NCBI GenBank assembly: GCA_036271375.1 | Contig: DATBAT010000451.1 | Location: 1 to 9,647, forward strand | Length of the DNA: 9,647 nucleotides | Origin: DATBAT01 sp036271375 | GTDB lineage: Bacteria; Acidobacteriota; Terriglobia; Terriglobales; Acidobacteriaceae | Direction: 5' to 3' | In this document: positions 5,489-9,647 of the stretch, one piece after another | How positions within the stretch are numbered: the first letter of the stretch is position 1 | Layout: each line of letters begins with the position of its first letter | Notes under the pieces: model-generated | What the model saw: the letters and a program-made list of their open reading frames with translations, nothing else | Told to the model about the DNA's origin: nothing | Database searches by the model: none | Position numbers and translations under genes: made by a program

Positions 5489-6340
5489 TCACCCTCCTGC
5501 GACAATTGCAATTCCAAAATCGTTGGCCGCTTCGATGATCGCGTCTCGTTCCAACAGTAAACATCGGCCGGCATCAATCGCTAAACAAGTCGCTCCAGCG
5601 CTATGCATCACCTGAATCGTCTTGAGCCCAATTACCGGCACGTCGAAGCGCATGTCCTGGTTGGGCTTGGCGATCTTTACCACGGTAAGCGACCGGCTCA
5701 ACGTCGAAGCTGGGGAATCCAGCGACTTCATCAACTGTCCGGCCCGGTCGATGGTGGCGTCGGTGCCTTCCATAGCTTCGACCGCGACACACGCCGAAGC
5801 GGCAACCACCACGGTCTGTCCAATATCGAATTGCGCAAGCTGCCCGGCAGCGTTGCGTCCGTACTGAATATCTTTCTCTTCCTCTTCCGTAGGCGCGCGG
5901 CGCGTGACCACTCCCGCTTTCGCCAGCAGAGGCTCAAGAAATGCAGTCGAATTTTCCAGAATGATGCCTTCGTCGCCCAGAACCTTGGCCACTGCCCCGA
6001 GCAACGCATCAGTATTTCGCGTCGCCAGTGAAAGCAAAAGCTTGGCCAACCGCCAATCCGGACGAATCGCCGAAAAAATCTGCTTATGCTTGACCTGCCC
6101 GGCCATCACCGCGCGAGTTACATTTTCTTTCTGAAAAGTCTCAATCAGTTTGGAAAGCTCTCCTAAGGAGAGCCAGTGAACCGCCGCCGCCCCGTGCGCT
6201 TCAATGTCTGAAGAAGTCTCTTCCTTGATGGCAGCGACGACCACGTCAAACCCCTGCGCCTTGGCAGCGTCCAGCACCAGGAACGGAAACCGCCCGTTGC
6301 CCGCGATAAGTCCAAGTCGAGGTTTGGAGGAGGGAAGCAT
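5489..6340 (-). CDS. lpxI: UDP-2,3-diacylglucosamine pyrophosphatase LpxI
   Basis: A 283-residue protein of the LpxI (formerly DUF1009) family. It hydrolyses UDP-2,3-diacylglucosamine to lipid X and UMP in the Raetz lipid A pathway, replacing LpxH in bacteria that lack it. Family features are the N-terminal LGLIAGNGRFPFLVLDAAK (residues 9-27), RAVMAGQVKH (76-85), RNTDALLGAVAKVL (108-121), GQTVVVAASACVAVEAMEGTD (174-194) and the C-terminal DMRFDVPVIGLKTI (229-242), whose aspartates match the region of the catalytic Asp in Caulobacter LpxI. Length is normal. The ATG at 6340-6338 lacks a clear Shine-Dalgarno sequence and lies inside one arm of an inverted repeat that fills the gap to lpxA. The DinB-like gene starts 3 bp downstream. 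Confidence 0.96.
   Translation of the reverse strand: MLPSSKPRLGLIAGNGRFPFLVLDAAKAQGFDVVVAAIKEETSSDIEAHGAAAVHWLSLGELSKLIETFQKENVTRAVMAGQVKHKQIFSAIRPDWRLAKLLLSLATRNTDALLGAVAKVLGDEGIILENSTAFLEPLLAKAGVVTRRAPTEEEEKDIQYGRNAAGQLAQFDIGQTVVVAASACVAVEAMEGTDATIDRAGQLMKSLDSPASTLSRSLTVVKIAKPNQDMRFDVPVIGLKTIQVMHSAGATCLAIDAGRCLLLERDAIIEAANDFGIAIVAGG
5493..5498 (-). promoter_or_regulatory. Strong Shine-Dalgarno site inside the end of lpxI
   Basis: The minus strand reads AGGAGG at 5498-5493, 7 nt before the ATG of the DinB-like gene. It overlaps the last codons of lpxI, which supports translational coupling of the two genes. It is the best ribosome binding site in the window; most other starts here have weak ones. 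Confidence 0.85.
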
Positions 6341-6407
6341 TCAGCACTCAGCCAACGAGATCTCTGACTGTCCCACCACCCCGCCGCAGGGACTGAATGC
6401 TGACTGC
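6337..6407 (-). repeat. Inverted repeat spanning the lpxA-lpxI junction and the lpxI start codon
   Basis: GCATTCAGCACTCAG (6337-6351) and CTGAATGCTGACTGC (6393-6407) are reverse complements at 13 of 15 positions. Each arm is itself built on a 7-nt spacing of CAGC/GCTG cores. In the minus-strand mRNA the arms fold the last base of lpxI's leader region back so that the lpxI AUG (6340-6338) is base paired, while the other arm begins at the lpxA stop. Inside the 41-nt loop GTCCC and GGGAC can form a further small stem. It may reduce or tune lpxI translation, or simply be a dispersed repeat. Confidence 0.6.
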
Positions 6408-7183
6408 TACTTAATCACCCCGCGCTCCGAAGTCTCAATAAACCGGATCAGCATATCCACATCCTCACCACGGTCCGGCTCAGCCTTCAGCTTTTCCAGC
6501 GCCTGGGAAGTGTTCAGCTTCGAAGCCTGCAAAACTTTGTAAGCGTGGTGAATCTTCTGGATGCGTTCTTTAGAAAATCCGCGGCGTTCGAGCCCCACGG
6601 AATTCATTCCATAGGCGTGCGTGTCGCGCGCAGCCGCGGTTTTCGAAAACGGCAGCACATCGCGCGTGATCGTGGTTCCGCCGCCGATGTAAGAGTGCGT
6701 CCCAATCCGTACAAACTGATGCACCGGACACAACGCCCCCACCATCGCCCAATCTTCCACGGTAATATGCCCGCCCAGCGTGGCCGCGTTCGCCAGAATC
6801 ACGTGGTCGCCAATCTGGCAATCATGCGCGACGTGCGTGTAAGCCATCACCAGTGTGTGGCTGCCGATGCGGGTCACCCCTCCGCCCTTCACCGTCCCGC
6901 GATTGATGGTGACGAATTCGCGAATCTCGTTGTGGTCGCCGATTTCGAGCCGCGTCGGCTCGCCCGCGTAGGTAAGGTCCTGCGGCGCCATCCCAATCGA
7001 CGCGAAAGGAAAAATCCCCACGTCCTTGCCGATCTTGGTCGGCCCTTCGATGGCCACGTGCGAAACTAGGTGGCAACCTTCGCCCAGCTCGACATCCGGC
7101 CCAACCACGCAATATGGACCAATCTTGCAGGAAGGATGAACTTTCGCAGCGGGATCGACGATCGCGGTGGCGTGGAAACTCAT
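6407..7183 (-). CDS. lpxA: Acyl-ACP--UDP-N-acetylglucosamine O-acyltransferase LpxA
   Basis: A 258-residue cytoplasmic trimeric left-handed beta-helix acyltransferase that transfers a 3-hydroxyacyl chain from ACP to UDP-GlcNAc, the first lipid A step. Hexapeptide repeats (IGPYCVVGPDVELGEGC and onward) run to about residue 185, followed by the helical C-terminal domain (GLERRGFSKERIQKIHHAYK). The catalytic base His120 is in THVAHDCQIG (E. coli His125); His139 (GGHI) and VHQF (154-157) are also kept. Gly168 aligns with the acyl-ruler Gly173 of E. coli, which permits long chains. The ATG at 7183 is 6 bp after the fabZ stop, implying coupling. If the downstream oxidoreductase is GnnA, the true acceptor could be UDP-GlcNAc3N; the sequence alone does not decide this. 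Confidence 0.98.
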   Translation of the reverse strand: MSFHATAIVDPAAKVHPSCKIGPYCVVGPDVELGEGCHLVSHVAIEGPTKIGKDVGIFPFASIGMAPQDLTYAGEPTRLEIGDHNEIREFVTINRGTVKGGGVTRIGSHTLVMAYTHVAHDCQIGDHVILANAATLGGHITVEDWAMVGALCPVHQFVRIGTHSYIGGGTTITRDVLPFSKTAAARDTHAYGMNSVGLERRGFSKERIQKIHHAYKVLQASKLNTSQALEKLKAEPDRGEDVDMLIRFIETSERGVIK

Positions 7184-7189
7184 CCGTGG

Positions 7190-7717
7190 CTATTCGCTGT
7201 CAGGAGCATCGTCCGCGGAGGAACTGCGCGCGCGCGAAGTGTCGACCAGTCGGCAAGTTACCAGCGCCTCGGCCACCTTCTTCTCGCCCACGTACGCAAT
7301 TCCCACCATGCGGACCGCAGTCATCCGCCAGGCCTTGACCTCGACCTCAATGCGAATCTGATCGCCCGGCACCACTGGACGCCGGAAGCGCGCCCGCTCG
7401 ATGCCGGTAAAAAACATTAGCTTGGTCGCCCGGTCGGGAATTTCCATCAGCAGCAGAGCGCCGCCCGCTTGCGCGATGGCCTCCACAATCAGCACGCCCG
7501 GCATCACCGGAGCCCCCGGAAAATGCCCGGCAAAAAACGGCTCATTAATAGTGACGTTTTTAATTGCCGTGATGCGCTCTTTGCGAACGTAATCGGTGAC
7601 CCGGTCGATCAGCAGAAAAGGGAAGCGATGCGGCAGCAACTCGCAGATCTGGTTCACGTCCAGCGTGTTCTTCGCGGGCGCTGGAGTCTCGGTCACGGGC
7701 GTAGCGGTATCGGTCAT
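7190..7717 (-). CDS. fabZ: 3-hydroxyacyl-ACP dehydratase FabZ
   Basis: A 175-residue hot-dog-fold dehydratase that converts 3-hydroxyacyl-ACP to trans-2-enoyl-ACP in type II fatty acid synthesis. Signatures are ICELLPHRFPFLLIDRV (residues 24-40), catalytic His65 in FFAGHFPGAPVMPG, catalytic Glu79 in VLIVEAIAQAGG, and ARFRRPVVPGDQ. The first about 18 residues (Thr/Pro/Ala-rich) and the last about 16 (Ser/Asp-rich) extend slightly beyond the core and look disordered. It shares its 3-hydroxyacyl-ACP substrate with LpxA, encoded 6 bp downstream, so their relative levels balance phospholipid against lipid A synthesis. lpxD, which often precedes fabZ, is absent: the upstream neighbour is a divergent peptidase. 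The ATG at 7717 has only a weak purine-rich stretch upstream. Confidence 0.98.
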   Translation of the reverse strand: MTDTATPVTETPAPAKNTLDVNQICELLPHRFPFLLIDRVTDYVRKERITAIKNVTINEPFFAGHFPGAPVMPGVLIVEAIAQAGGALLLMEIPDRATKLMFFTGIERARFRRPVVPGDQIRIEVEVKAWRMTAVRMVGIAYVGEKKVAEALVTCRLVDTSRARSSSADDAPDSE

Positions 7718-7740
7718 TCGGCTCTCGTTCTGGAACGACG

Positions 7741-7769
7741 ATTATACTGTAACGAAAAAATGTCTATAA
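7741..7769 (-). promoter_or_regulatory. Promoter of the fabZ-lpxA-lpxI operon, with an overlapping divergent -10 for the M20 gene
   Basis: On the minus strand there is a perfect TATAAT (7746-7741) with a weak -35, TTATAG (7769-7764), at 17-bp spacing. This would start transcription near 7734, about 17 nt before the fabZ ATG. On the plus strand TATACT (7743-7748) overlaps it by four bases and could serve the M20 gene, whose ATG is at 7760. No good plus-strand -35 is seen. The two starts are 42 bp apart, so one symmetric element probably drives both directions. Confidence 0.6.
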
Positions 7770-8896
7770 CTGATTTGCAACCCTTCGAAGCCCGCCGCGA
7801 CGCCATGGTTTCGACCATCCAAGAACTGGTAGAGATTGAATCTCCCAGCGACAACAAAAAAGCCGTCGACGCAATCGCCGAGCTCATCGCTGAAAAATTC
7901 GAAGCTCTTGGCGGCAAGCCCAACTTCCACATGGCGCAGGATTACGGAAGCCATCTGCAAGTCGACTTCGAGGGTGCCAGCAAATCCAAACCAATCCTGC
8001 TTCTGGGACACTACGACACCGTCTACCCGCTGGGAACCCTGGCCACCATGTCCTGCCGCGTAGCCGACGGACGCCTCTGGGGACCAGGCGCGCTCGACAT
8101 GAAATCCGGCATCGTCCTGATGTTAGAGGCCCTGCGCTCTTACCAGGGCAAGCTCCCGCATCCGGTAACCGTTCTTTTGGTGTCGGACGAAGAAGTAGGC
8201 AGTGACTCGTCGCGCGCCATTACCGAATCGCTGGCGAAAAAATCGTCGGCGGTCCTTGTCTGCGAGCCTTCCTACGGACTGCACGGTGCAGTCAAGACCG
8301 CAAGAAAAGGCGTAGGCGAATACACCCTAAAAGTCGTCGGCAAAGCCTCCCACGCCGGCCTCGACTTCGAAAAAGGACAAAGCGCCATCCTCGAACTCTC
8401 CCGCCAGCTCCTGCAAATATCGAAACTCGTCGATCTAAAACGCGGCCTCACCATCAACCCCGGAATCATCGCCGGCGGCACCCGCTCCAACGTTGTCCCC
8501 GCCGAAGCCCAGGCCCACATCGACCTCCGCATCGAGCGCCTTTCCGACGCCGCAAAAATCGACCGCAAACTCCGCGCCCTGAAACCCATCAACAAGAAGT
8601 GCAAACTCGACCTCACCGGTGGATTAAACCGTCCGCCCATGGAACGTACCCCAGGAGTAGCCCAGCTTTATCAAAGCGCAGTCGGCATCGCGAAACAGCT
8701 CGGCTTCAAATTAAAAGAAGCCGCGGTCGGCGGCGGCTCCGACGGCAACTTCACCGCCGCCCTGGGAATTCCCACCCTCGACGGCTTAGGCGGAGTAGGC
8801 GAAGGCGCCCACGCCACCCACGAATCCATCGTCATCAGCGAACTCCCCCGCCGCGCCGCCCTGCTGGCAGGCTTGCTGCAAAACGCGGCGAAGTAA
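7760..8896 (+). CDS. M20 family metallopeptidase, glutamate carboxypeptidase (CPG2)-like
   Basis: A 378-residue two-zinc hydrolase of the M20/ArgE/DapE group, closest in motif layout to carboxypeptidase G2. Zinc ligands and catalytic residues are His84 and Asp86 (LLGHYDTVYPLGT), Asp113 (GALDMKSG), catalytic Glu144 and ligand Glu145 (SDEEVGS), Glu169 (CEPS) and His351 (GEGAHATHES). The dimerisation domain is inserted from about 179 to 292 and carries the KASHAG motif (His198). The likely role is removing C-terminal glutamate or cleaving small peptides or acylated amino acids; the substrate is not determinable. No signal peptide is visible, so it is probably cytoplasmic, unlike secreted CPG2. 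I chose ATG 7760; the frame is open back to 7469, but that part overlaps fabZ antisense. No Shine-Dalgarno sequence precedes it, and the mRNA may be nearly leaderless. Confidence 0.95.
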   Translation: MSITDLQPFEARRDAMVSTIQELVEIESPSDNKKAVDAIAELIAEKFEALGGKPNFHMAQDYGSHLQVDFEGASKSKPILLLGHYDTVYPLGTLATMSCRVADGRLWGPGALDMKSGIVLMLEALRSYQGKLPHPVTVLLVSDEEVGSDSSRAITESLAKKSSAVLVCEPSYGLHGAVKTARKGVGEYTLKVVGKASHAGLDFEKGQSAILELSRQLLQISKLVDLKRGLTINPGIIAGGTRSNVVPAEAQAHIDLRIERLSDAAKIDRKLRALKPINKKCKLDLTGGLNRPPMERTPGVAQLYQSAVGIAKQLGFKLKEAAVGGGSDGNFTAALGIPTLDGLGGVGEGAHATHESIVISELPRRAALLAGLLQNAAK

Positions 8897-8904
8897 ATAA
8901 CAGC

Positions 8905-8930
8905 ATGGGGGACAGGCACTCTTGCCCGTC
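8905..8930. repeat. REP-like hairpin repeat, copy 2
   Basis: GACAGGCA (8911-8918) pairs with TGCCCGTC (8923-8930), with one mismatch, around a CTCT loop. It matches 21 of 26 positions of 1901-1926. It lies 14 bp past the M20 stop codon and could help end or stabilise that transcript, though no U tract follows. It opens the gene-free repeat block at 8897-9179. Confidence 0.6.
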
Positions 8931-8968
8931 TCTCGCGCGAAGGAAAGTCTCGCTTCCCATCACCACCG

Positions 8969-9160
8969 TGTCATCCCGAGCGAAGCCGAGGGACCTTGCG
9001 TTTCTCAGCGAGTATCCAAATGTTTGCTTAACCAAAGATGGTGTGACATCCGTCACAGACATCGCGACAAACTCACTCCAAACTAGCCGCGAGCAAACAC
9101 AAGGTCCCTCGGCTCCGCGTCGTTCCGCAACGCGGAACCGACGTTCCGCTCGGGATGACA
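8969..9160. repeat. 192-bp inverted-repeat element (MITE/BIME-like)
   Basis: A 30-bp left arm (8969-8998, beginning TGTCATCCCGAGCG) has its reverse complement at the right end as two blocks. 9100-9114 matches 15 of 15 and 9146-9160 matches 14 of 15, separated by a 31-bp insertion (9115-9145). That insertion forms its own hairpin: CGTCGTTCCGC (9118-9128) with GCGGAACCGACG (9132-9143). Weaker complementarity continues inward from the arms. A central palindrome lies at 9042-9057. No ORF, transposase or target-site duplication is seen. The TGTCATCCCGAGCG and AGGGACCTTG parts resemble a dispersed intergenic repeat I recall from Acidobacteria and some other phyla. It fills most of the 283-bp gap between the M20 and GIY-YIG genes. 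Confidence 0.7.
9042..9057. promoter_or_regulatory. CRP/FNR-like palindrome inside the inverted-repeat element
   Basis: TGTGACATCCGTCACA is a perfect 6-bp inverted repeat, and its halves TGTGA and TCACA are spaced by exactly 6 bp, the core of the classical CRP operator. It lies 122 bp upstream of the GIY-YIG gene. No promoter could be placed next to it. It could equally be just the central hairpin of the repeat element. Confidence 0.35.
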
Positions 9161-9179
9161 GTTTTTAAAAGAGTATGAA

Positions 9180-9554
9180 ATGCGCGAATACCACTTCTGC
9201 GTCTACATGATCCAAAGCAATTCCCGCCGCGCGCTCTACATCGGCATGACCAACCACCTGCGCCGCCGCGTCTGGCAACACAAAACCCACGAATTCGCCG
9301 GATTCACCAACGACTACGACGCCGGCCGCCTGGTCTACTGGGAGCAATTCGAAACCGTGCAGGCAGCCATAGCCCGCGAGAAAAAACTAAAAGGCTGGAG
9401 AAGAGAAAAGAAGCTAGCGCTAATCACCACCATGAACCCGGACTGGAAAGACCTGGCCGCAGACTGGTACGGAAAAGCAGAACTGAAGCTGATCGAAAAA
9501 CAAGCCAACCCAAGAATCAATCTAACCAGGGGTAGCGGCCGTGAACCCGACTAA
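9180..9554 (+). CDS. GIY-YIG nuclease-family protein (UPF0213/COG2827-like)
   Basis: A 124-residue stand-alone GIY-YIG domain protein. The two-strand signature appears as VYMIQS (residues 8-13) and LYIGMT (19-24, containing YIG). Arg28-Arg30 in the LRRRVWQHK helix include the conserved catalytic arginine, and Glu67 in AIAREKKLKGWRREKKLALI matches the metal-binding glutamate. The domain ends near NPDWKDL (86-92). About 30 further residues are charged and may be tail. Proteins of this compact class are widespread and mostly uncharacterised; a role in DNA repair or processing is only presumed, and homing activity is not indicated. The ATG at 9180 has weak purine-rich upstream sequence. It stands alone after a repeat block, and a C-rich tandem repeat begins soon after its stop. 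Confidence 0.92.
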   Translation: MREYHFCVYMIQSNSRRALYIGMTNHLRRRVWQHKTHEFAGFTNDYDAGRLVYWEQFETVQAAIAREKKLKGWRREKKLALITTMNPDWKDLAADWYGKAELKLIEKQANPRINLTRGSGREPD

Positions 9555-9570
9555 GACACTTAAACCAACA

Positions 9571-9647
9571 ACCACCCTTAACCCACCACCACCCTTAACC
9601 CACCACCCCCCATAAACCACCCCCACCCGTAACCCACCCCCCCCCAT
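9571..9647. repeat. 17-nt C-rich tandem repeat, G-quadruplex-prone on the minus strand
   Basis: Two identical units ACCACCCTTAACCCACC (9571-9587, 9588-9604) are followed by two diverged ones (9605-9621, 9622-9638) and a C-run up to the window end. A degraded unit may precede them (9554-9570). The plus strand has a single G between 9571 and 9647. The minus strand therefore has many runs of three or more Gs, including GGGTTAAGGG. The array begins 16 bp after the GIY-YIG stop and may continue beyond the window. Confidence 0.75.

Noticed and set aside
7469..7759. N-terminal extension of the M20 protein by 97 residues
   Set aside because: It lies antisense over fabZ and has no M20 sequence; the normal family start is at the ATG at 7760.
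8599..9168. Plus-strand 189-codon frame
   Set aside because: Arg/Pro-rich shadow of the M20 3' end that then reads through the repeat block.
9180..9554. Homing endonuclease of a group I intron
   Set aside because: The gene is a compact stand-alone GIY-YIG domain with no DNA-binding modules or intron structure around it.
9571..9647. CRISPR array or telomere
   Set aside because: Units are 17 nt without unique spacers, so not CRISPR. The CCCTTAA likeness to telomere repeats is superficial, and all genes are bacterial.

Overview
The window looks like a chromosomal stretch from a Gram-negative bacterium, most likely an acidobacterium (Terriglobia/Koribacter-like). This is inference. It rests on the lipid A genes (fabZ, lpxA, lpxI), a TonB-type energy transducer, a DUF2905 protein, a small coiled-coil protein of a type I associate with Acidobacteria, and intergenic regions filled with short palindromic repeats. 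No rRNA, tRNA, CRISPR array, transposase or phage gene was seen.

Layout. 1-993 (minus): N-terminal three quarters of hemL (tetrapyrrole synthesis), running off the left edge. 1149-1373 (plus): a small DUF2905 membrane protein. 1370-1849 (minus): a DinB/YfiT-like protein whose stop codon overlaps the DUF2905 stop. 1850-2229: a gene-free stretch with a REP-like hairpin and a good sigma70-type promoter for a short coiled-coil protein (2230-2493, plus). 2497-2554: a strikingly regular heptameric palindrome between that gene and a convergent TonB-like gene (2561-3670, minus). 3671-3978: a spacer with repeats.

The core is a compact minus-strand run: fabZ (7717-7190), lpxA (7183-6407), lpxI (6340-5489), a second DinB-like gene (5485-5012) and a Gfo/Idh/MocA oxidoreductase (4977-3979). 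It probably starts at a promoter at about 7741-7769. FabZ and LpxA compete for the same (R)-3-hydroxyacyl-ACP. LpxA puts the first acyl chain on UDP-GlcNAc (or its 3-amino analogue), and LpxI later hydrolyses UDP-diacylglucosamine to lipid X. The oxidoreductase in this setting is a candidate GnnA, which oxidises the sugar C3 so that a transaminase can make UDP-GlcNAc3N. That assignment rests mainly on context. lpxC, lpxD, lpxB and a GnnB transaminase are not in the window.

Divergent from fabZ is an M20 (CPG2-like) metallopeptidase (7760-8896), with only 42 bp between the two starts. Their -10 elements appear to overlap on opposite strands. Downstream, 8897-9179 is a mosaic of repeats: a second REP-like hairpin and a 192-bp inverted-repeat element holding a CRP-like palindrome and a nested palindrome. 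A GIY-YIG nuclease-family gene (9180-9554) follows. The window ends in a C-rich 17-nt tandem repeat that is G-quadruplex-prone on the minus strand.

I found no obvious new multi-gene defence or mobile system. The most unusual material is in the intergenic repeats (heptad-phased palindromes, covarying hairpins, nested inverted repeat) and in the make-up of the lipid A operon.
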